Source: an uncultured Clostridia bacterium
GTDB taxonomy: Bacteria; Bacillota; Clostridia; Christensenellales; UBA1242
NCBI GenBank assembly: GCA_944349915.1
Contig: CALVNU010000058.1
Location: forward strand, 1-5,771
Direction: 5' to 3'
DNA length: 5,771 nucleotides
In this document: positions 1 through 5,705 of the stretch, one piece after another
Layout of the letters: each line of letters begins with the position of its first letter
Position numbering within the stretch: position 1 is the first letter of the stretch
The notes under the pieces: model-generated
Databases searched by the model: none
Told to the model about the DNA's origin: nothing
Seen by the model: only the letters and a program-made list of their open reading frames with translations
Program-made: the position numbers and the translations under genes

Positions 1-1
1 C

Positions 2-427
2 TATAACACGGCGCTTAGCACTTCTATTTTGTCTTCAATTTTTACTGGAAATGTTTATGGCTACAACATTGAATATGCAGGAACAGGCGCAAGCGATACA
101 ACCGAAAGATTTTATGAAACTTATTCAAATGGAAAAGGTTATGGCATAAGCAGTGCACTTTCCAGCAGGCTTGGCTCAAACTATGTTCATCTCCGTTTTA
201 ATGAAGAACAGTCTATATATCATTCAAATGGCACAGTGCTTGATGGACGATACAGCGATAAAGCAATTTTTTATAAAGATGTATACTTTACAATTTCTAA
301 TAATGAAAATTCAACAGAAGTAACTTACTATTTTGGTGTTATGGATTATGGTCAATATCCTACCATGGTTATCATAACGGTTGAAGCACAATCTTATAGT
401 TTATATGATTATGCAATCAATTTATAA
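2..427 (+). CDS. 3' end of a hypothetical protein gene (5' truncated by window edge)
   Basis: The frame is open from the first bases of the window to a TAA at 425-427, giving the last 141 residues of a longer protein. A TTG at 29 could serve as a start, but nothing before it resembles a ribosome binding site and the frame continues upstream, so I treat the gene as cut by the window edge. The fragment is rich in Tyr, Ser, Asn, Gly and Thr, with alternating polar and hydrophobic residues such as VYFTISNN and TMVIITVEAQ near the end, which suggests beta-sheet. There is no transmembrane helix, cysteine or recognisable catalytic motif. The composition would fit a surface or secreted protein, or a pilin-like or adhesin-like domain, but this is only inference and I do not recognise a family. 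Codon use is AT-rich like its neighbours. A strong terminator follows at 496-556. Confidence 0.75.
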   Translation, partial: YNTALSTSILSSIFTGNVYGYNIEYAGTGASDTTERFYETYSNGKGYGISSALSSRLGSNYVHLRFNEEQSIYHSNGTVLDGRYSDKAIFYKDVYFTISNNENSTEVTYYFGVMDYGQYPTMVIITVEAQSYSLYDYAINL

Positions 428-433
428 AACAAA

Positions 434-454
434 AAGACTAGCCCACCTAGTCTT
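434..454 (-). terminator. Small hairpin, terminator-like only in the minus direction
   Basis: AAGACTAG at 434-441 pairs perfectly with CTAGTCTT at 447-454 around a 5-nt loop, 6 bases after the stop of the first gene. On the + strand the hairpin is followed by GTGATAGAC, with no T-run, so it is a poor + terminator. Read on the - strand it is followed by TTTTTGTTTTAT, the usual intrinsic terminator layout. No - strand gene is seen just upstream. It may stop read-through or antisense transcription, or simply protect the 3' end of the first gene's mRNA. Confidence 0.45.
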
Positions 455-495
455 GTGATAGACAAATTATCAAATTGCAAAAAAAGATTGAGACA

Positions 496-556
496 AAAAA
501 ATGCTCAAAACCAGGAGTGTGGTTTTCCTAAATTTGACTGGTTTTGGGCGTTTTTT
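496..556 (+). terminator. Long-stem intrinsic terminator, probably bidirectional
   Basis: The arm 496-513 (A-run, T, then GCTCAAAACCA) pairs with 539-556 (TGGTTTTGGGC, G, then six T). This gives an 18-bp stem with two G-U wobbles and a 25-nt loop. The T-run ends the + strand transcript of the first gene, and the matching A-run gives a T-run on the - strand. Part of the loop offers a competing pairing (507-513 with 520-526), described under findings. Confidence 0.8.
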
Positions 557-676
557 ATTAAACGATATAAAAAAATGTTTGCAAATTTTTCGTTCACAAT
601 GTTTTGTTGCAACCGGAAACTGCAGTTTTTTTGTTGCTTTTAATACAACTTTTTATCTTTAATAGTAAATTTATCA

Positions 677-705
677 TTGAAATTTATATAATTGTATGAT
701 AAAAT
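677..705 (+). promoter_or_regulatory. Sigma-A-type promoter of the 209-aa gene, with extended -10
   Basis: TTGAAA at 677-682 (5 of 6 to consensus) and TAAAAT at 700-705 (5 of 6) are separated by exactly 17 bp. A TG at 697-698, one base before the -10, makes it an extended -10. The predicted transcript start is near 711-713, right at the AGGAGA ribosome binding site (712-717), so the leader would be only about a dozen bases. Confidence 0.6.
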
Positions 706-723
706 ATATGTAGGAGATAAATT

Positions 724-1353
724 ATGCTAAATATCAATTACAACAATTTGAAACAATATTTTTTGGTTGCGACTGAAAAAGCCGATGTAAGTCAATTAGA
801 GTTTGTTAGCATAACAGATGTCGAGCAAGTTACAGCGCGTCAATCTTTTTTGTATAGACTGGGTGATAGCAATATAATGAGCGAACAAGTCTATACTTGG
901 AAACAATCTGGAACGCTGTGTAGCAATGAAACATTGAAAAATATTTTGTTTTGCTATAAAAGAAGTGGCCCAACAAACAACTTGATATTTGATGTGAAAG
1001 ATGATATGTATCATATTGATAAAATTCCAATAGAAAATTTTGACAACCTTGCTATTGCTACTCTTATGGTTTTAGATTTTTGTAATATTATGATGAAAAA
1101 AAATCAAGACAATGATTTGTATAATGATTTACAAATAAATCTTAGAAACAAATTTTTGGAATTTTCTTTTCAAAATGTTTTGCAAATAAAACAAATGGTT
1201 GATAAATATCAAAAAGACTTGTTTGATAGAATTTTTAAAGTTTATTATAATTATGTAAATCAAATAAAAAAATCACAAGGCAAAAAACAAGAAAATAAAA
1301 TTGCCCAATTTTATAAAAAATATGATGAATATCAAAATAGAAACGATAAATAA
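724..1353 (+). CDS. Hypothetical protein, 209 aa, with Lys/Gln-rich helical C-terminus
   Basis: This is a complete reading frame starting at ATG 724, with AGGAGA at 712-717 six bases upstream, and ending at TAA 1351-1353. I do not recognise the family. Residues 1-100 look mixed alpha/beta, with scattered Tyr, Phe and Asp. Residues about 105-125 form a mainly hydrophobic helix interrupted by an Asp (FDNLAIATLMVLDFCNIMM), more likely a buried or amphipathic helix than a membrane span. Residues about 125-209 are strongly helical and charged, rich in Lys, Gln, Asn and Tyr, and compatible with a coiled coil or nucleic-acid contact. No signal peptide or clear catalytic motif is visible, so a soluble cytoplasmic protein is likely. 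It appears to be a single-gene transcription unit, with its own promoter upstream and a convergent ATPase gene downstream; the shared terminator lies at 1517-1550. Nothing in the context indicates its function. Confidence 0.85.
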   Translation: MLNINYNNLKQYFLVATEKADVSQLEFVSITDVEQVTARQSFLYRLGDSNIMSEQVYTWKQSGTLCSNETLKNILFCYKRSGPTNNLIFDVKDDMYHIDKIPIENFDNLAIATLMVLDFCNIMMKKNQDNDLYNDLQINLRNKFLEFSFQNVLQIKQMVDKYQKDLFDRIFKVYYNYVNQIKKSQGKKQENKIAQFYKKYDEYQNRNDK

Positions 1354-1380
1354 TTGTTGGTCATCAAAAGGTTATAAAAA

Positions 1381-1438
1381 AGTATAATTAAAAATAAAGT
1401 TAAAATTTAAAGTATAATTAATATAAAGTTAAAATTTA
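1381..1438. repeat. Two-copy tandem repeat, about 30-bp period
   Basis: Copy one (1381-1409) and copy two (1411-1438) both begin AGTATAATTA and end ATAAAGTTAAAATTTA. They differ only in the two or three bases between those blocks. The period is 30 bp. Each copy contains a TATAAT hexamer, but neither has a -35 box at proper spacing, so I do not call promoters here. The repeat lies in the 3' untranslated region of the 209-aa gene and may be a simple slippage duplication. Confidence 0.8.
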
Positions 1439-1516
1439 GATTAACATTATTACATGCAAAAAGAAAATATAGTGCAAAGTTTGAACATAAAATATTGTAA
1501 ATCAAAACATATTAAA

Positions 1517-1550
1517 AAAAAACTGTATGGCAAAATTCATACAGTTTTTT
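1517..1550. terminator. Bidirectional intrinsic terminator between convergent genes
   Basis: AAAAAACTGTATG at 1517-1529 and CATACAGTTTTTT at 1538-1550 form a perfect 13-bp stem with an 8-nt loop. A-tracts and T-tracts flank it on the two sides, so it works on both strands. It ends the + transcript of the 209-aa gene (164 nt after its stop) and the - transcript of the ATPase gene (140 nt after its stop). Confidence 0.9.
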
Positions 1551-1564
1551 GTTTGTTTTTAAAG

Positions 1565-1699
1565 TGGTAATTGATTTGTTTAGGTGTTTGCGATTAAGAT
1601 TTATATTTCAAACCGTTTAGCAGATGATTTTTATTATTGTAACAGTTCTGTTTTTTGCAGATATTTACATTTATGAGCCGTTATACAAATCAATTACCA
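1565..1699. repeat. Perfect 15-bp inverted repeat flanking 105 bp, overlapping the ATPase stop codon
   Basis: TGGTAATTGATTTGT at 1565-1579 is the exact reverse complement of 1685-1699. The right arm holds the last two sense codons and the TGA of the ATPase gene; the left arm lies in its 3' untranslated region, before the terminator. The 105-bp interior has no reading frame of note and only small internal palindromes, such as AACAGTTCTGTT. It could be a degenerate MITE-like element, an RNA stem in the ATPase mRNA, or an invertible segment. No target-site duplication is obvious. Confidence 0.7.
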
Positions 1700-4281
1700 T
1701 CTTCTCGTTGAAGCAGTTTGATAATTTTATCTCGCAGATTTTCTATTCTTTTTCTGTTTAGTTTGATTAAAATAATTATTATTATTGAAACAGCCATAAT
1801 TGCAAAGAAGGTCATAACCACTTTGAAAGTTGGGGCGCTAATCGAAAACAGCCATGGCAATACTGATACAAGGGTGGTGATTCCAACAAACGATATCCCC
1901 ATCGCAAAACCTTTAACAAGGGTTGGTGGAATGCATAGTGTTACAAGATTTAAAAATCCTGTGTAGGTTAATGTAAGCACGCAAAGTGATTTGTATTCTT
2001 CTGGTGTAAGAATTTCTGGTGATTGGTTGTAGAACAAAATCATTACAATGCAAATATTAAGAAGCATAAGCATCGCCCTTGGCACAGCCCGCTTAAACAC
2101 TTGCGGAATAAAATTGCCCCGAATTTTGTTTGTGTTTGGTTCAAATGTTAAGATAAATGAAGGCACGCCAATTACAAACGATTCAAGCACCAACATATCT
2201 TTTGGGTCAAAAGGATATTGCAGTTGCAGGAAAAGGGTGATAATTGTCAAAACTATTGCAAACAACGTTTTCATTAGAAAGATTGAAGATGAGTTTTGCA
2301 CATTGTTGATAACTTGTCTTCCTTCTTTTACAACATTTGGCAAAGATGAAAAGTTGGATTTTAAAAGCACAAGTTTTGAAATTGACCTTGCAACTTCACT
2401 TCCATCGGCCATGGCAATAGAGCAATCTGCTTCTTTAAGAGCCAAAGTGTCATTTACGCCATCTCCAGTCATTGCAACAACTTTGCCTTTGTTTTTTAGC
2501 GCTTTGATTAGGGTATATTTTTGTTCTGGTGTAACTCTTCCAAAAACGGTAAACTTGTCGGCCATTTGTTCAACTTCTTTGGCGGACAAGCCCTCCAAAG
2601 AAACATATTTGTCGCTGTTTTCAACACCAACGCGCTCTGCGATTTTTGAAACAGTTGCAGGTGAGTCGCCAGAGATAATTTTGATTTCCACTCCGTTATC
2701 TTTAAACCACTGAATTGTTGCAACGGCATCTTCACGGATATGCTCTTCAATAATTATAAAAGCAAGAAGTGTGGCAGTGCGTCCAGACATGTCTTTGCTA
2801 AAAGTTTGACTGCTTTCGGCAACGGCAATCACGCGATATCCTTTGTTTTGACATTCTTCAATCAAAGTTTTCTGTTGTTCTGTCAAAGCACAGCCAATAT
2901 TGGTTACCGAACCCAAAAAGTATGTCTTTTTGTTTTCAAATTGTGATAATGAATATTTGCGTTCCGATGAAAATTCCACAACATTTAAAGCCTTCCAATC
3001 GGCACATTTCCCAAACTCTTTTATCATTGCATTTGAAGTTGCATTTGAAGTTTTTTGAACATTCAATATATTTGATATTATTTTTTTGATTGAAGCTGTT
3101 TTCTTTTTATTAAAAGTCAAAAAGTCAACAACTTTCATTGTTCCATCTGTGATTGTTCCAGTCTTGTCAAGGCAAAGCACATTTGTTCTTGCAAGCATTT
3201 CTATTGAATAAAGGTCTCGCACCAAAGTGTTTTTCTTGGCAAGTTTTACAACAGCAACAGCAAGGGCAATTGTGATAAGTAAAAACATTCCTGACGGTAT
3301 CATGCTGGTAAGAGAACCTGCAGTGTTTGTAATTTGTGTTTGCAAACTTCCGCCGATTGAGTATTCTTTTAAAAATGTTAAAATTCCTATAGGAACAATG
3401 GCGATACCAATATATTTTATCAATCTGTTGATATCTTTAAAAAGATTTGATGCTGGCGCCTTAAACTCTTTTGCCTTCTGTGCCATTTGTTCTATATAGT
3501 TGTCTTTGCCAACTCGATCAACTTTGGCATAGCACTCTCCAGAAACAATAAAACTTCCTGACAAAAGGTGGTTGCCCACATTTTTTTCAATGGAATTAGA
3601 TTCGCCAGTAAGCAAACTTTCATTCACTTCCACTTTGCCGTCTAAAATTATACAGTCTGTTGGAATTTGATTTCCACTTCCCAAAATGATAATATCATCA
3701 AGCACGAGATTGTCGGAATTTATTATTTCAATTTTTCCACCACGCAGAGTTTTGATTTGAGGGCGCGTCACCATTGAAAGTTTTTCAACTGCAATTTTTG
3801 CTCTTATCTCTTGAATTATTGCAATCGCCGTGTTTGCCACTATAACAAACATAAACAAAAGGTCGGTGTAAGAACCTACACAGAGCAAGGCAATGGCTAT
3901 AAGAAGCCAAAGCATGTTTAAAAATGTAAAGATGTTTTTGACAAATATAGAAAGGTATGTTTTTGAGGTTTTAACCTTGGTGTGATTTGTAAGTTTGTCA
4001 TTGATTCGAGATTTGACTTGTTCTTCATTCAATCCAGTTTCAATGCTTGGGTCAAAACGCTCAACTGGCTTTTGTGGCTCTTGCTTTTTTTTGATTGTAA
4101 AGATTGATTTTACCTTTTCAATTAAATTTTTTTTCTCTTGTTGTTGACATAGCACAGAAAAACTTGGTTTTTGCGATATTTTCTTAAATTTTTCCGAACT
4201 TTTGAGAATGTTTCCAACAAAAAACTTTTCACATGGTGAATTGGTTTCTTGCTGTTCAATTTGTTTGTTTTTGTTTTTCAT
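1690..4281 (-). CDS. P-type cation-transporting ATPase, CtpE-like (probable Ca2+)
   Basis: This complete 863-residue membrane pump couples ATP hydrolysis to cation movement. Domains in order are: a Lys/Gln-rich cytosolic extension (1-75); membrane helices 1-2 (about 115-157); the actuator domain with TGES at 225-228; helices 3-4 (about 288-347); the phosphorylation motif DKTGT with Asp372; a short nucleotide-binding domain (about 390-500); SGD at 537-539; TGDGVND at 605-611; and six C-terminal helices (about 667-840). The sequence just before DKTGT, and GVPSFILTFEPN at 705-716, resemble mycobacterial CtpE, a Ca2+ transporter, and uncharacterised Bacillota homologues. There is no heavy-metal domain or CPC motif. 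The helix-4 motif, usually PEGL, is PSGM (329-332), so a ligand Glu is replaced. Ion specificity is therefore uncertain. The N-terminal extension makes it longer than CtpE as I recall it. The ATG at 4281 lacks a Shine-Dalgarno sequence but follows a consensus promoter; GTG at residue 43 and TTG at residue 84 are alternative starts, also without one. Confidence 0.93.
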   Translation of the reverse strand: MKNKNKQIEQQETNSPCEKFFVGNILKSSEKFKKISQKPSFSVLCQQQEKKNLIEKVKSIFTIKKKQEPQKPVERFDPSIETGLNEEQVKSRINDKLTNHTKVKTSKTYLSIFVKNIFTFLNMLWLLIAIALLCVGSYTDLLFMFVIVANTAIAIIQEIRAKIAVEKLSMVTRPQIKTLRGGKIEIINSDNLVLDDIIILGSGNQIPTDCIILDGKVEVNESLLTGESNSIEKNVGNHLLSGSFIVSGECYAKVDRVGKDNYIEQMAQKAKEFKAPASNLFKDINRLIKYIGIAIVPIGILTFLKEYSIGGSLQTQITNTAGSLTSMIPSGMFLLITIALAVAVVKLAKKNTLVRDLYSIEMLARTNVLCLDKTGTITDGTMKVVDFLTFNKKKTASIKKIISNILNVQKTSNATSNAMIKEFGKCADWKALNVVEFSSERKYSLSQFENKKTYFLGSVTNIGCALTEQQKTLIEECQNKGYRVIAVAESSQTFSKDMSGRTATLLAFIIIEEHIREDAVATIQWFKDNGVEIKIISGDSPATVSKIAERVGVENSDKYVSLEGLSAKEVEQMADKFTVFGRVTPEQKYTLIKALKNKGKVVAMTGDGVNDTLALKEADCSIAMADGSEVARSISKLVLLKSNFSSLPNVVKEGRQVINNVQNSSSIFLMKTLFAIVLTIITLFLQLQYPFDPKDMLVLESFVIGVPSFILTFEPNTNKIRGNFIPQVFKRAVPRAMLMLLNICIVMILFYNQSPEILTPEEYKSLCVLTLTYTGFLNLVTLCIPPTLVKGFAMGISFVGITTLVSVLPWLFSISAPTFKVVMTFFAIMAVSIIIIILIKLNRKRIENLRDKIIKLLQREDGN

Positions 4282-4316
4282 ATTTTGTTTTATACTTTAT
4301 TGATTTATCTATTTTA

Positions 4317-4345
4317 ATTATATTAAATATACAAAATTTTGTCAA
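4317..4345 (-). promoter_or_regulatory. Exact consensus sigma-A promoter of the ATPase gene
   Basis: On the - strand TTGACA (4345-4340) and TATAAT (4322-4317) are both perfect matches with an ideal 17-bp spacer. The predicted transcript start is near 4310, giving a leader of about 29 nt to the ATG at 4281. That leader is almost all A and T and has no AGGAG-like element. The promoter diverges from the one for the CCA-adding enzyme. Confidence 0.8.
4331..4342. promoter_or_regulatory. 12-bp palindrome within the ATPase promoter, possible operator
   Basis: ACAAAATTTTGT is a perfect palindrome covering half of the ATPase -35 box and part of its spacer. The position would suit a repressor site. 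However, AT-rich DNA yields such palindromes by chance, no second copy is seen in the window, and no regulator gene is adjacent. Confidence 0.3.
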
Positions 4346-4362
4346 CTTTATTGGCAATAGAT

Positions 4363-4391
4363 TTGACTTTGTTTATCAAAAATATTAATAT
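4363..4391 (+). promoter_or_regulatory. Probable promoter of the CCA-adding enzyme gene
   Basis: TTGACT at 4363-4368 (5 of 6) is followed after 17 bp by TAATAT at 4386-4391 (4 of 6). The predicted start, near 4398, coincides with the ribosome binding site, the same very short leader arrangement as for the gene at 724. The -35 lies 17 bp from the -35 of the divergent ATPase promoter. Confidence 0.5.
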
Positions 4392-4397
4392 ATTTAT

Positions 4398-4403
4398 AGG
4401 AGA
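4398..4403 (+). promoter_or_regulatory. Shine-Dalgarno site that fixes the CCA-adding enzyme start
   Basis: AGGAGA lies seven bases before ATG 4411. The frame is open further upstream to a TTG at 4339, but that codon has no ribosome binding site and lies inside the promoter region, so translation is taken to start at 4411. Confidence 0.85.
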
Positions 4404-4410
4404 TGAAAAT

Positions 4411-5649
4411 ATGTTATTACAAATTCCTAAATCGCTAAAAAAATTGGCAGAATTGTTGCCAGAAAATTTATATATTGTTGGTGGTTACAACAGAAATCAT
4501 TTTTTGGGGATTAAGGGTGAAGATATCGACTTATGTGCTCAAATCAAGGTTGAAGAACTTGCAAAGTTGCTTGAAAACTCTCCATATGATGTGAAGATAA
4601 AAAATAAAATTGTGGGCACTGCAATTATTTCTGTAGGCAATGAAAAATTTGAGTATTCATGTTTTAGAAAAGAATTTTATAAAGAGGGCGGAGCGCATAC
4701 ACCTGATAAGGTGGAGTTTATTTCAAGCCTTGAAGAAGATGCCAAACGCAGAGATTTTTCTTGCAATGCAATTTATTATGACATAAAAAATGATAAATTT
4801 ATAGACATTTATGGTGGCATACAAGATATAAAAAACAAAATTCTCAAAACAATTGAAACGCCTGATTTTGTTTTCGCTCATGACGGACTTCGCATTTTGC
4901 GATTGTTTAGATTTGAGTGTGAACTTAATTTTAAAATAGACAAACCAACTCTTTTATCTGCTATAAAATATTCGTCAAATGTAAGAGATATTGCAGGCGA
5001 AAGAGTTATACACGAAATCACTTGTATTCTGCACAGTGGCAACCGCTATCCTGGCTATTCAAAACCAAAGGCATATCTGCAAGTTTTTAAGCAATTCAAC
5101 AAATACAAACTTTGGCCAGTTTTTGGCATTGATTGCGCAAAAGTAAGGTTGAAAATGGTGAAGAAAGTGGAGCATAAATCACAAGGATTTTTGATTGATG
5201 TTGTTGATACTGTAAAACCAATTTCAATTTCCTATTATCTCAACCTTATCTTATTAGAGCATTTTGGGCTTAACAAAAAAATGGCAAGTCAATATATCAA
5301 CATCTTGTCGGGATATTATGATGCATTAAACCGGTTGCAAAACAAAGACTATTTCTTCAAATATTTTGACAACTTTCCGCTTATCTATAAACTTTTGGTG
5401 CATAAATCAAAATATTTGGCAAACAAATATGATTTTTTCTACAAATATATTATTTCACACAAATTGATTATAACAGTTAAAGATTTAAAGGTTAACGGAG
5501 ACGATTTGAAAAAATATTATCCAACTGTCAAACCGTATAGATATAATGCAATTTTGGAAAGTTTGCTTTCCGATGTGTTTGATGGCAAACTTGTCAATGA
5601 TAAAAAGGTTTTAATCAAGGCAATAGAGCAAAAACTAAAATATTTATAA
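4411..5649 (+). CDS. cca: CCA-adding enzyme (class II tRNA nucleotidyltransferase)
   Basis: This 412-residue soluble enzyme adds or repairs the 3'-terminal CCA of tRNAs, using CTP and ATP without a nucleic acid template. The class II motifs are present in order. Motif A is GGYNRNHFLG (24-33) with catalytic Asp38 and Asp40 in DIDL. Motif B is RRDFSCNA (113-120). Motif C is DIYGGIQDI (132-140). Motif D, the nucleotide-selecting element normally EDxxR, is HDGLR (157-161), followed by LRLFRF. Motif E is ERVIHE (197-202). The remainder is the helical body and tail that bind tRNA, ending with a DL..NG..L and LL..VFDGKLVN pattern seen in the family. Length is normal. Oddities are Asn29 where the family usually has Asp (GGxxRD) and His157 in place of Glu in motif D. 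A poly(A) polymerase or a CC-only enzyme cannot be excluded from motifs alone, but CCA addition is most likely. The gene stands alone between a divergent ATPase gene and a terminator. Confidence 0.92.
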   Translation: MLLQIPKSLKKLAELLPENLYIVGGYNRNHFLGIKGEDIDLCAQIKVEELAKLLENSPYDVKIKNKIVGTAIISVGNEKFEYSCFRKEFYKEGGAHTPDKVEFISSLEEDAKRRDFSCNAIYYDIKNDKFIDIYGGIQDIKNKILKTIETPDFVFAHDGLRILRLFRFECELNFKIDKPTLLSAIKYSSNVRDIAGERVIHEITCILHSGNRYPGYSKPKAYLQVFKQFNKYKLWPVFGIDCAKVRLKMVKKVEHKSQGFLIDVVDTVKPISISYYLNLILLEHFGLNKKMASQYINILSGYYDALNRLQNKDYFFKYFDNFPLIYKLLVHKSKYLANKYDFFYKYIISHKLIITVKDLKVNGDDLKKYYPTVKPYRYNAILESLLSDVFDGKLVNDKKVLIKAIEQKLKYL

Positions 5650-5651
5650 CA

Positions 5652-5680
5652 AAAAATCTGCAATTAATTTGCAGATTTTT
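5652..5680. terminator. Bidirectional intrinsic terminator after the CCA-adding enzyme gene
   Basis: AAAAATCTGCAA at 5652-5663 pairs perfectly with TTGCAGATTTTT at 5669-5680 around a 5-nt loop, starting two bases after the TAA stop. The A-run on the left and T-run on the right allow function on both strands, which would suit a convergent gene arriving from the right. Confidence 0.88.
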
Positions 5681-5705
5681 ATTTGATTGTAGGTTGTGTT
5701 GTAAA

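Larger units (their letters stand above)
1354..1689. other. Convergent intergenic region without a credible gene
   Basis: This 336-base, extremely AT-rich stretch separates two converging genes. It contains a two-copy tandem repeat (1381-1438), a bidirectional terminator (1517-1550) and most of a 135-bp inverted-repeat structure (1565-1699). A 38-codon frame from ATG 1454 to TAA 1570 runs straight through the terminator hairpin and has no ribosome binding site, so I do not call it. I see no tRNA or known riboswitch. Confidence 0.7.

Noticed and set aside
609..637. GCAAC/GTTGC hairpin around AACTGCAGTT, followed by TTTT, as a small RNA terminator
   Set aside because: The stem is short and interrupted, and no promoter or conserved RNA is visible for it.
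455..643. 62-codon + frame starting at GTG
   Set aside because: It runs through the terminator at 496-556, has no ribosome binding site, and its product is a Phe/Lys/Cys-rich string typical of A/T-tract translation.
1383..1418. Two TATAAT hexamers as promoters for a small RNA
   Set aside because: Neither has a recognisable -35 box at 16-18 bp or an extended -10 TG; TATAAT is expected by chance in DNA this AT-rich.
1381..1438. CRISPR array
   Set aside because: There are only two directly abutting copies with no spacer between them, and no cas gene.
1454..1570. 38-codon + frame after the tandem repeat
   Set aside because: It has no ribosome binding site and crosses the terminator hairpin at 1517-1550.
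2048..2713. 221-codon + frame opposite the ATPase gene
   Set aside because: It lies wholly antisense to conserved ATPase domains; the - frame carries all family motifs, and the + translation shows no family features.
4339..4410. Upstream TTG extension of the CCA-adding enzyme by 24 residues
   Set aside because: It overlaps the divergent promoter region and has no ribosome binding site; AGGAGA before ATG 4411 gives a better start and a normal family length.
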